From Rhizobacter sp. OV335 (GTDB taxonomy: Bacteria > Pseudomonadota > Gammaproteobacteria > Burkholderiales > Burkholderiaceae_C), in contig NZ_FRCQ01000019.1 of the NCBI RefSeq assembly GCF_900142965.1, positions 1 through 64,000 of the forward strand: 64,000 nt of DNA. Direction: 5' to 3'. Numbering within the stretch: position 1 is the stretch's first letter; every line of letters starts with the position of its first letter. The notes below the pieces were generated by a model that made no database searches, was not told the DNA's origin, and saw nothing but the letters and a program-made list of their open reading frames with translations. Below are positions 17,306 to 25,259 of the stretch, in pieces. The position numbers and the translations under genes are program-made.

Positions 17306-17414
17306 GGTGGGATGCCGACAGTCTCCGGCCGCGGCTCGCCCGGCGGTCGGTGGAATCGAACCCGGATGACGGCGCATCTCGCTGGTGGAATGGGCTGGGT
17401 AGGTAGGATGTCGC

Positions 17415-18083
17415 ATGACCCGACCGACACCTCCCGCGCAGACCGTCCTCGTCACCGGCTTCGAGCCGTTCGGCGGCGAAACCCTCAACCCGTCATGGGA
17501 GGCGGCCCGCGCGCTCGACGGCGAACGCCTCGGCCATGCGGTGTTCGCGGCGCGACGGCTGCCGTGCGTGGTCGATGATGCCGGGCCGGCGCTGATCGAC
17601 GCGATCGAGGAACTGAACCCGGCGCTGGTGCTGTGCCTGGGCCTGGCCGGCGGGCGCACCGATGTCTCGATCGAGCGCGTGGCGATCAACATCGTCGATG
17701 CGCGCATCCCCGACAACGCCGGCCGGCAGCCGGTCGACGAGCCGGTGGTGGAGGGCGGTCCGGCCGCGTACTTCTCGACGCTGCCGATCAAGGCGATGCT
17801 GCGTGCGCTGCACGACGACGGCATCCCGGCGTCGATCTCGTCGACGGCCGGCACCTATGTGTGCAACGCGGTGTTCTACGCGCTGGCGCACTACCTCGCG
17901 AGCGAGCGCCCCGCGCTGCGCGGCGGCTTCATCCACGTGCCCTGGCTGCCGGCGATGGCGACGCGCCATGCGGGCGCGCCGAGCCTCGCGCTCGATGCGG
18001 TGGTGCAGGCGGTGCGGGTGATGGCGTTGACGGCGCTGGGCGTCGAGCGCGACATCCGGTTGGCTGCCGGCACCACACACTGA
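17415..18083 (+). CDS. pcp: Pyroglutamyl-peptidase I
   Basis: Cytosolic cysteine peptidase (family C15) removing N-terminal pyroglutamate from peptides. The 222 residues begin with VLVTGFEPFGGETLNPSW and carry the catalytic triad Glu87 (IERVAINI), Cys150 (GTYVCNAVFY) and His174 (GGFIHVPWLP). Length and all motifs are normal. It converges on the solute-binding-protein gene, with a hairpin terminator between them. Confidence 0.96.
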   Translation: MTRPTPPAQTVLVTGFEPFGGETLNPSWEAARALDGERLGHAVFAARRLPCVVDDAGPALIDAIEELNPALVLCLGLAGGRTDVSIERVAINIVDARIPDNAGRQPVDEPVVEGGPAAYFSTLPIKAMLRALHDDGIPASISSTAGTYVCNAVFYALAHYLASERPALRGGFIHVPWLPAMATRHAGAPSLALDAVVQAVRVMALTALGVERDIRLAAGTTH

Positions 18084-18090
18084 AAAACAC

Positions 18091-18104
18091 GCCCTGATCA
18101 GGGC
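18091..18104 (-). terminator. Intrinsic terminator of the solute-binding-protein gene
   Basis: GCCCTGATCAGGGC is a perfect 7+7 palindrome covering the stop codon of the leftward gene. On the minus strand it is followed by GTGTTTTT, giving a short U-tract. It lies between convergent genes, but on the plus strand there is no U-tract, so it should act mainly leftward. Confidence 0.6.
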
Positions 18105-18856
18105 GGCAACAAGCCCTTGCTGCGCAGCGCCTGCCGGCCTTCGTCGCTCGAGAGGGTCTTCAGGAATTCGGCGGCGGCCGTCCGGTGCGTGCTGGCCGTG
18201 CCGAGCGCGCCGGCATAGGTCGTGTAGTTCTGGATCTCCGGCGGCAGCATCCCGACCAGGTCGACGCCGGCCACCGGCAGGATCTCGCTGACCTGCTGGA
18301 TCGCCAGGTCGGCCTCGCCGCTGACCAGCTTCTCGGCCGACAGCCCGCCGGCCACCAGCACCGCCTTCGGCCGCACCACCTGCGCGACGCCGAGCTTCTC
18401 GAAGAGGCCATCGAGGTAGATGCCGCTGGTGCCGCCGGACGCGGGGTCGATGTAGGCGATCTTGCGCACGTCGATCAGCGCGTGCCTGAACTCCTCGACG
18501 GTGCCGATCGCCGGCTTCGGCGCACCGGCCTTCACCGCGACGCCGATCCCCACCTTGGCGAGCGGCACGATGCTGTCGGGCAGCACCTTGCCGTCCTTCG
18601 CGAGCGGCTGCAGCGCCGCCGGCGTCAGCACCAGCACGTCGAAGGCCTCGCCACCGGCCACGCGCTTGGCCAGCGCGCCGGCGGTGTCGTTCGCCACTTC
18701 CACCTTGTGGCCGGTGCGCGCCTCGAAGGCCGGCACCACCGCGATGACGACCTGCTTGAAGGCGCCGCTGGTCAGCACCTTCAGCGTGTCGGCCGCGGCC
18801 GGGCCGGTGGCCAGCGCCAGCAGGGCCAGCGCAATTGACGTGAGGGATCGGTGCAT
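18098..18856 (-). CDS. Periplasmic substrate-binding protein, ModA-like
   Basis: A 252-residue exported protein with signal peptide (about 1-22, ending AAA-DTLKVL) and a type II periplasmic-binding fold. The segments LKVLTSGAFKQVVIAVVPAFEARTGHKVEV, GEAFDVLVLTPAALQPLAKDGKV and SGGTSGIYLDGLFEKLG resemble ModA-type extracellular solute-binding proteins. No permease or ATPase gene is adjacent, so it is either an orphan binding protein or one of the ModA-like proteins not used for molybdate. Substrate unassigned. Confidence 0.75.
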   Translation of the reverse strand: MHRSLTSIALALLALATGPAAADTLKVLTSGAFKQVVIAVVPAFEARTGHKVEVANDTAGALAKRVAGGEAFDVLVLTPAALQPLAKDGKVLPDSIVPLAKVGIGVAVKAGAPKPAIGTVEEFRHALIDVRKIAYIDPASGGTSGIYLDGLFEKLGVAQVVRPKAVLVAGGLSAEKLVSGEADLAIQQVSEILPVAGVDLVGMLPPEIQNYTTYAGALGTASTHRTAAAEFLKTLSSDEGRQALRSKGLLPP

Positions 18857-18917
18857 CGCAAGACCTCCTGGAAGCGGCAAGGTCCGCAGTGTGCCCCGAT
18901 CTCCGTGCCGGCTTGTG

Positions 18918-21071
18918 TCAGCGCGTTGGCCGCTTGACCACCGCACCCGCCTTGCAAGCCGCCGCATCGAATTGCGTGATGCCCGGTGCACCCGGGCCGC
19001 CGCCGAAGCCCGCGGCCGGCGTCCATTCGTTGACCAGCGGGTAGCCGGTGGTGCCCAGGTCGGTGCTGCGGATCGCGGTCAAGCGGGCCTGCCACTTCGA
19101 GCCGAACGGCGTGTTGAACAGCTGCAGCTTCGCCAGCCCGCCGTGCCCGGTCGGCAGGTTGACGGCGTAGCTCGAGAAGTTGTCGCCGTTCAGCACGTCC
19201 TTCGTGCTCGGGCGCACGTCGCCGTCGGTCAGGTGGTAGCCCATCGACAGCAGGTTGCGCAACACCGTGCCGTCGGCGTACGTCGCCACCAGCGTGTAGT
19301 CGCAGCCGTTGTAGACGCAGTAGTAGCCGCCCCAGGCGCCGGGCGCGTTGCCGAGCGTCAGGTCCATGTCGGCCTGCACGGTCGGGTCGAGCTGCTTCGG
19401 CAGGTTGCCGGTCCAGGCCGGCGTCACGACCATGCCGCTGGCGGTCGGCGACAGGTTGAAGTGCGACACCGTGCCGATCACCGTCTGCACCGATTGCCCG
19501 GTCTTCACGACGTCGGTGCCGATGCGGGCGCGGTCGCTGTCGGAGAGTTTCTCGAACGCGCCGGTGCCGCGGTTCCAGCGCTTGTAGCCGCCGTCGTAGC
19601 TGTCGTCGCGGAACACCTTGTCGAGGAAGCCCTCCTGCATCTGCGCCGCCTGGTAGTCGGAGAACGCATTCCAGCGGTAGGTCTTGCCGTCGCGGTCGTC
19701 GTCGCCGCCGGACATCGGCGTGCGCTGGAAGCAGGTGCCGTCGACGGTGCGGCCGTCGCACGACTGGCCGCTGTACTCGAGCGTCGTCAGCAGCTGGTTC
19801 TTCAGCGCGTCGTAGCCCCAGGTCGAGCCGCTCTTGGTGCCCATCGGGTACGGGTAGTCGCCGGCGTCGGCCGCGGCGTCGGCATGCGGCAGGCCGTAGG
19901 CGTGGCCCATCTCGTGGTTGAAGATGGCCGAGTAGACCTGGTCGGGCCGGTAGTCGCCGCCCGAGGTGCCGACACCGCCGCCGCCCAGCCCGCCGCCGGT
20001 CGACGCGGCCACCTGCCGGCCGCCGTCGACCGTCTGCACGAAACCGTAGAAGCCGGCCGCGAACGAGCCGTCGCGGTTCGCGCTGGTGCCGCGCATGTCG
20101 GCGAGCAGGCGGTAGATGCGGGCGTTGGTGTCGCCGCCGGCCGCCTTGAAATCGGCCCACGAGCCGAAGCTCATCGCCGGGTAGCAGAACTGGTCGTCGT
20201 TGCGCGGCCCGACGGCGAGCTGGTCGATCGTGACGGCGCCGGTCGTCAGCTGCGCGAGCTTCGCGATCGGCAGCTTCTGCTGGTACTCCTGGTCGAGCGT
20301 GTAGCCGTTGGTCGATGCCGACGACAGGGCCCAGTCGGGCACCACCGATTGCGCGGCGCGCGCGCCGAACAGGTAGACGGGAATCGTGACGTGCGTCAGC
20401 GTGGTGGCCGGCGTGACGCTCAGCGCGATGCTGCGCGGCGACGAGAAATCGCCTTGGCCGACCTCGAGCGTGCTGCCGATCTGGATCCACTCGCGCGGCA
20501 GCAGTGCGCTGTACTTGACGCTGGAGTAGGCGGGGCGGCCGCCATCGGTCGCGGGCAGCTTGGCGGGCCCGTTCATCGTCAGCGGGCCGAGCGTGCGGCC
20601 GTCGGCGAGCTTCGCGCGCACCACCAGCGAACTCACCGTGGCAGACGGCTGCACCATCAGCAATGCGGCGCGGTCGGCCACCAGCAGCAGGCGCTTGGTG
20701 ACCTTGTTCTTCACGTCGTTGGGCGACTGCATGCTGCGGCCGGTGGCCGGGATGACGTGGGTCTGCGCGAGCTCGACGCTGGCGAGCGTGGGGGTCGGCT
20801 CGGGCGCAGGGGCCGGGGCTGGAGCGGGCGAGGGTGCCGGCGCTGGTGCAGGGGCCGGAGAGGGAGCAGGTGCAGGCGCCGGTGCGGGCGATGGTGCCGG
20901 TGCGGGAGCAGGCGCTGGCGCGGGAGCCGGTGCCGGTGCCGGTGAAGGCGTCGATGCCGGCGGCGAACCGGCCGGCGTGTCCCCGTCGTCCTTGCCACCG
21001 CAGGCGGCCAGCGCGACGGCGGTGAACAGCAAGGCCAGGTGGGTCGTCGTGGACAGGGGCAGGCGCTTCAT
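18918..21071 (-). CDS. M66-type zinc metalloprotease lipoprotein (StcE/TagA-like)
   Basis: A 717-residue lipoprotein: signal peptide with lipobox LAAC24, an Ala-Pro-Ser repeat linker (about 36-92), then a catalytic region. The motif HEMGHAYGLPHAD gives zinc ligands H-E-x2-H-x2-G-x2-H, the form used by peptidase M66, and is followed by a D-Y-P-Y-P-M-G stretch typical of that family. M66 members such as StcE cleave mucin-type glycoproteins; the substrate here is unknown. Start 21071 is chosen for the signal peptide. The C-terminal half contains several Cys pairs (CVYNGCDY). Confidence 0.8.
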   Translation of the reverse strand: MKRLPLSTTTHLALLFTAVALAACGGKDDGDTPAGSPPASTPSPAPAPAPAPAPAPAPAPSPAPAPAPAPSPAPAPAPAPSPAPAPAPAPEPTPTLASVELAQTHVIPATGRSMQSPNDVKNKVTKRLLLVADRAALLMVQPSATVSSLVVRAKLADGRTLGPLTMNGPAKLPATDGGRPAYSSVKYSALLPREWIQIGSTLEVGQGDFSSPRSIALSVTPATTLTHVTIPVYLFGARAAQSVVPDWALSSASTNGYTLDQEYQQKLPIAKLAQLTTGAVTIDQLAVGPRNDDQFCYPAMSFGSWADFKAAGGDTNARIYRLLADMRGTSANRDGSFAAGFYGFVQTVDGGRQVAASTGGGLGGGGVGTSGGDYRPDQVYSAIFNHEMGHAYGLPHADAAADAGDYPYPMGTKSGSTWGYDALKNQLLTTLEYSGQSCDGRTVDGTCFQRTPMSGGDDDRDGKTYRWNAFSDYQAAQMQEGFLDKVFRDDSYDGGYKRWNRGTGAFEKLSDSDRARIGTDVVKTGQSVQTVIGTVSHFNLSPTASGMVVTPAWTGNLPKQLDPTVQADMDLTLGNAPGAWGGYYCVYNGCDYTLVATYADGTVLRNLLSMGYHLTDGDVRPSTKDVLNGDNFSSYAVNLPTGHGGLAKLQLFNTPFGSKWQARLTAIRSTDLGTTGYPLVNEWTPAAGFGGGPGAPGITQFDAAACKAGAVVKRPTR
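20800..20946. repeat. (Ala-Pro)n coding repeat in the protease lipoprotein
   Basis: About 147 bp of GC-rich tandem hexanucleotide-like units (GGCGCCGGTGCG-type) encode alternating Ala-Pro, broken regularly by Ser-Pro every ten residues or so. This makes a rigid spacer between the lipid anchor and the protease domain. The repeat is prone to length variation. Confidence 0.85.
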
Positions 21072-21230
21072 GCTTCGGTGGGTTCGGGTTGCGGCGCCGC
21101 GATGATCCGCGAAGTTCCGTGAAAGCGCATTCACGGCGTTTCATCTTTTCTGCTCTTACACCCGCTTGCAAAGGCGGCGTGTCATCAAGCCGTGTTCTCA
21201 TCGCAGGTTGCCCGTCACAGGAGGAGCGCC

Positions 21231-22228
21231 ATGCCGATCACTTACGGAGCCCAGCAGAACGGCCTGCTCTGCGGCTACCGCTTCTCGCCGACCGAATGCG
21301 GCGAGCCGATCGACCTCGCCCAGGCCGTCGAATGGCTGAAGCAGCCGGCCGGCGATGCTTTCATCTGGCTGCATTTCGACCTCACGGCGGCCACCTCGCA
21401 GGCCTGGATGCAGGCCAACCTGCCGCTCGTGCCGGAATTCTTCGAGGCGCTGCAGCAGGGCTCGCGCTCGACGCGCATCGAGGACGCGCAGGACAACCTG
21501 ATCGCCGTCGTCAACGACGTGGCCTACGAGTTCGCGTTCGACCCGTCCGAGATCGCGACGCTGTGGATGAGCGTCGACGCGCGGCTCGCCGTCAGCGCGC
21601 GGGCGCATCCGTTGCGTTCGATCGACCGGCTGCGCGAGGCGGTGAAGCAGGGCGGGCGCTTCAGCTCGTCGGTCGACTTGCTGAACCACCTGCTCAAGGA
21701 CCAGGGCGACGTGCTGGTGCGCATCGTGCGCGAGGCGACGCTGAAGGTCGACAGCATCGAGGACAGCCTGTTGCGCGGCCGGCTCGACCGTCGCCGCGCC
21801 GAGCTCGGCCAGCTGCGCCGCGTGCTGGTGCGGCTGCAGCGCCTGCTGGCGCCGGAACCCGGGGCGCTGTTCCGGCTGCTGCGCCAGCCGCCGCCATGGG
21901 TCGTGGCCAACGACCTGGAGGAATTGCGCCAGGCCACCGAGGAGTTCTCGCTGGTGATCCGCGACCTCGCGGCGCTGCAGGAGCGCATCAAGCTGCTGCA
22001 GGAAGAGATCGCCGCGGAGTCGGCGAGCAGACCAACCGCAGCCTGTTCACGTTGACGATGGTCACGGTGCTCGCGCTGCCGATCAACATCACGACCGGCT
22101 TCTTCGGCATGAACGTCGGCGGCATCCCGTTCGGCGAGCACAAGCACGGGTTCCTGGTGGTGGTGCTGATGGTCGTGGTGTTCACCGCGGTGGCGGGCTG
22201 GCTGGCGTTCCGCAACCGGGATCGGTAA
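21231..22228 (+). pseudogene. zntB: ZntB/CorA-family transporter, frameshifted near the C-terminus
   Basis: Frame one starts at ATG 21231 behind GGAGGAGCG and gives about 274 residues of the cytoplasmic domain (MPITYGAQQNGLLCGYRFS ... ALQERIKLLQEEIAAE), then leaves the family sequence at about 22018 and stops at 22055. The family sequence resumes in another frame: GEQTNRSLFTLTMVTVLALPINITTGFFGMNVGGIPF, including the GMN selectivity motif and both membrane helices, ending at 22228. One base is missing at about 22016-22022. This is either a true inactivating deletion or a sequencing error; no nearby duplicate explains it. Without the second part the protein has no membrane pore. Confidence 0.8.
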
Positions 22229-22234
22229 GAGGGT

Positions 22235-23446
22235 TCAGCGCCAGACACGAACGAGGAGGGCGAGCGCTGCGGCACCCGCCGACAGCGCCGTCACCGCCAT
22301 CCAGCCCCAGTGCGCGAGCGCCACGCTGCCGAGCGCCGAGCCGGTCGCCATGCCGATGAACACCGTCGTGAACAGCACCGCGTTCAGGCGGCTGCGCGCG
22401 CCGGGGTCGATGCCGTAGACGATGGTCTGGTGCGCGATCAGCGCGACCTGGATGCCGAGGTCGAAGCCGACCGCGCTCGCGACCAGCAGCCCGAGCTGGG
22501 CCTGCGGCGGCACGAACGGCATCAGCCCCATCACCGCGAACGACACCAGCACCAGGCCCGCGCCGACGCGGGTCACGAGCTCCGGCCCGCGCCGGTCGGC
22601 CATGCGGCCGGCCAGCGGCGCGGCCAGCGCACCGGCCGCGCCGGCCAGGCCGAACGCACCGGCCGCCGAGCTGCCGAGGTGGAAGGGCTCGCCGTGCAGC
22701 ATCACCGCGAGCGTCGACCAGAACGCGCTGAAGCCGACCGACAGCAGCCCTTGCGCCAACGCCGCGCGGCGCAGCGCGCCGTGCTTCAGCCACAGCTTGC
22801 CGAGCGAACCGAGCAGCGCGCGGTAGGCGAGGTGGGTGGTCGGCTTCAGCCGCGGCAGGCCGCGCCACAGCGCGATGCCGAGCAGCGCGATCGCCGCGGC
22901 AGCCGCGATGAACATCGTGCGCCAGCCGAAGTGCTCGGCGACGAAGCCGCTGACCACGCGCGACAACAGGATGCCGAGCAGCAGCCCGGTCATCACGCTG
23001 CCGACCACCTTGCCGCGGTGCGCATCGGGCGCGAGCGTCGCGGCGGCCGGCACGATGTCCTGCGCCATCGTCGCGGCCAGCCCGATCGCGAGGCTCGCGA
23101 CCAGCAGCATGCCGACCGACGGCGATGCGCCGGCCAGCAGGAGCGCGATGCACAGCGCGGCCGCCTTCGCGAGGATGATGCGGCGCCGGTCGTAGCGGTC
23201 GCCGAGCGGTGCGAGGAACAGGATGCCGAGCGCGTAGCCGAGCTGCGTCATCGTCGGCACGAAGCCGATCGCCTGGCCACTTCCGCCGATCTCGGCGCCC
23301 AGCACGCCCAGCATCGGTTGGCTGTAGTAGAGCGAGGCCACGCCGAGCCCGGTGCCGGTGGCCAGCAGCAGCACCATTGGCAGCGGGACGTTGCCGGACG
23401 GCGTCAAGGCGATCGGCGTGGCATGCGTTGAATGAATGGTGGACAT
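22235..23446 (-). CDS. MFS transporter
   Basis: A 403-residue major facilitator with twelve predicted helices. The motif-A-like loop GDRYDRRRIILAK lies between helices 2 and 3 and GRMADRRGPELVTR is its counterpart in the second half. The overall type is that of drug/proton antiporters (YnfM/Bcr-like). It is divergent from a LysR gene whose product probably controls it. Substrate unknown. It ends 7 bp after the zntB remnant, in the opposite direction. Confidence 0.85.
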   Translation of the reverse strand: MSTIHSTHATPIALTPSGNVPLPMVLLLATGTGLGVASLYYSQPMLGVLGAEIGGSGQAIGFVPTMTQLGYALGILFLAPLGDRYDRRRIILAKAAALCIALLLAGASPSVGMLLVASLAIGLAATMAQDIVPAAATLAPDAHRGKVVGSVMTGLLLGILLSRVVSGFVAEHFGWRTMFIAAAAAIALLGIALWRGLPRLKPTTHLAYRALLGSLGKLWLKHGALRRAALAQGLLSVGFSAFWSTLAVMLHGEPFHLGSSAAGAFGLAGAAGALAAPLAGRMADRRGPELVTRVGAGLVLVSFAVMGLMPFVPPQAQLGLLVASAVGFDLGIQVALIAHQTIVYGIDPGARSRLNAVLFTTVFIGMATGSALGSVALAHWGWMAVTALSAGAAALALLVRVWR

Positions 23447-23478
23447 CTCGCGTAAACCCTGAGTTCTGGAACGAAGGG

Positions 23479-23493
23479 CTGGAGTGTCTCCAG
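23479..23493. promoter_or_regulatory. LysR-type operator candidate
   Basis: CTGGAGTGTCTCCAG is a perfect 6+6 palindrome with a 3-bp centre, containing the T-N11-A pattern of LysR-type operators, in the 101-bp region between the divergent MFS and LysR genes. Confidence 0.6.
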
Positions 23494-23547
23494 GACAGCG
23501 GCGCCTGGGTAGCCCGGCGGCTCGCAGAATTGCTATACGCTGGGCGC

Positions 23548-24519
23548 ATGAGCACGTCCACCTCCCACGCCACCGCGCCGGCCGATCGCATCGAGCTGAT
23601 GGAAACCTTCGTGCGCATCGTCGAGGCCGGCAGCCTGTCGGCCGCGGCGCTGCAGATGGGCGCGACCCAGCCGACGGTGAGCCGGCGGCTGCAGGCGCTC
23701 GAGCGCTCGCTCGGACTGCGGCTGCTGCAGCGTTCGACCCATGCGATGACGCTGACCGCCGACGGCGAGCGCTGCTACGAAGGCGCGAAGGAGCTGATCG
23801 CGAGCTGGAAGGCCTTCGAGTCCGAGTTGCGCGGCGCCGACGACGAGCCTGAGGGCCTGCTGCGGGTCATCGCACCGCATGCCTTCGGCCAGCAGCTGCT
23901 GGTCGGGCCGCTGTCCGACTACATGCGCGCTCATCCGCGCGTCACCGTCGAGTGGCTGCTGCACGACAGCACGCAGGACCGGACGCAGGACAGCACGCCG
24001 GATTTCGTCGGTGAGGGCATCGACTGCGCGATCCAGGTCGGCGAGGTGACCGACCCGTCGGTGGTCGCGATCAAGCTGTCGGAGGTGCCGCGCATCGTGG
24101 TGGCCGCGCCCTCGCTGATGGCCGGCCGCGCCATGCCGGTGCATGCGCGCGATCTCGCCGCGCTGCCCTGGTTGAGTGCACGCAACTTCTACCGCACCGA
24201 GGTGCTGCTGAGCCATGTCGACAGCGGCGAGGCGCACCGCGTCGGCTTCCGCCCGCGCCTCACCACCGACAGCTTCTATGCATTGCGCAGTGCCGCGGTG
24301 CGCGGCATCGGCATCGGGCTGATGTCGACCTGGATGCTCGCCGACGAGATCGCGGCCGGGCGGCTGGTGCATCTTGCACCGCAGTGGCGCGCGGCGGCGC
24401 TGCCGGTGCACCTGATCTACCCGCCGTCGCGCTTCCATCCGGCGCGGCTGCGGCGTTTCGTCGAGGCGATGAAGGCCGCGCTGCCGGCGGCGCTGGCCGA
24501 GGTCACGCGTCCGATCTGA
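23548..24519 (+). CDS. LysR-family transcriptional regulator
   Basis: A 323-residue regulator. The winged HTH (about 18-77) contains ETFVRIVEAGSLSAAALQMGATQPTVSRRLQALERSLGLRLLQRS, the standard LysR layout, and a type II periplasmic-binding-like effector domain follows (about 105-315). ATG 23548 is used; the frame is open further upstream but runs into the MFS promoter region. The most likely target is the divergent MFS gene, through the 23479 palindrome. The effector is unknown. Confidence 0.9.
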   Translation: MSTSTSHATAPADRIELMETFVRIVEAGSLSAAALQMGATQPTVSRRLQALERSLGLRLLQRSTHAMTLTADGERCYEGAKELIASWKAFESELRGADDEPEGLLRVIAPHAFGQQLLVGPLSDYMRAHPRVTVEWLLHDSTQDRTQDSTPDFVGEGIDCAIQVGEVTDPSVVAIKLSEVPRIVVAAPSLMAGRAMPVHARDLAALPWLSARNFYRTEVLLSHVDSGEAHRVGFRPRLTTDSFYALRSAAVRGIGIGLMSTWMLADEIAAGRLVHLAPQWRAAALPVHLIYPPSRFHPARLRRFVEAMKAALPAALAEVTRPI

Positions 24520-24613
24520 TCAACCCTGTCGAGATCATGGGATGGACAGCCGTCAGCAAGGGCCGCGACAGTTGATACCGCGGCATCGCGTGGATGCCGT
24601 TCCAAGGAGGCTC

Positions 24614-25213
24614 ATGAACAACACCAAGCAATTCGATCGATTCCGATGCAAGGCTGCGGCGGCTGTCGCGGCCGGCCTGCTGGCCGCCGCCGGCGCGGCG
24701 CAGGCCACCACCGTGCAGCCCGGCCTCGGCCAGTGGGTGGCCTTCGATGTCGACGAGCAGAGCGCTGCATCGTCCGGCCTCGAATGGATCGATATCAGCG
24801 ACGGTTCGCTGCTGTCGTTCAGTTTCGCGATCACGGCGCCGACCTGGCTGCGCGTGGTCGATGCGGGCTACGCCGGCGACAGCTTCAACGTGCGGGTGAA
24901 CGGCCAGGACTGGTCGACCAGCGACGTGCCGGCCGGCAGCGTCGGTGCTTCGCCGAACGTCGGCCTGAACTTCGATGCGGCCTGGGCCAACCCGGCCTAC
25001 AGCCATGGTGCGTGGCTGCTGAGCACGCCCGGCGACTACACCGTCACCGGTTCGCTGCTGCACAGCGTGGGGCTGGACGGCACGCCGCTGAACGCGACCG
25101 TCGGCGCGGTGATGCTGTCACCGGTGCCCGAGCCGGCCGCGTGGGCGCTGATGCTCGCCGGACTGGCCGCGGTCGGCATCGCCGCGCGCCGCCGCTCGAA
25201 CCCGGCCGCCTGA
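24614..25213 (+). CDS. PEP-CTERM sorted exported protein
   Basis: A 199-residue protein with signal peptide (about 1-33, ending AQA) and a C-terminal PEP-CTERM tail: VPEPAAWALMLAGLAAVGIAARRR, i.e. the PEP motif, a membrane helix and an Arg cluster. Such proteins are recognised by exosortase EpsH/XrtA and linked to the surface or extracellular matrix. The mature domain is beta-rich without a known fold. A strong AAGGAGG lies just before ATG 24614. The exosortase is not in this window. The 5'-nucleotidase gene follows 46 bp later. Confidence 0.88.
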   Translation: MNNTKQFDRFRCKAAAAVAAGLLAAAGAAQATTVQPGLGQWVAFDVDEQSAASSGLEWIDISDGSLLSFSFAITAPTWLRVVDAGYAGDSFNVRVNGQDWSTSDVPAGSVGASPNVGLNFDAAWANPAYSHGAWLLSTPGDYTVTGSLLHSVGLDGTPLNATVGAVMLSPVPEPAAWALMLAGLAAVGIAARRRSNPAA

Positions 25214-25259
25214 AGCGGCTCTTTCTGCACACCGCATCGATCGCATCGAAAGGATCCCC

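Noticed and set aside
17340-17380. tRNA-like GGTTCGATTCCAC on the minus strand
   Set aside because: The T-loop-like sequence lacks a five-pair T-stem and no other tRNA arms can be folded around it.
18462-20945. 827-codon plus-strand open frame
   Set aside because: Antisense to the solute-binding protein and M66 protease, both of which have clear motifs.
20800-20946. Possible CRISPR or minisatellite array
   Set aside because: The units are short coding hexamer-like repeats for Ala-Pro in frame with the lipoprotein; there are no spacers.
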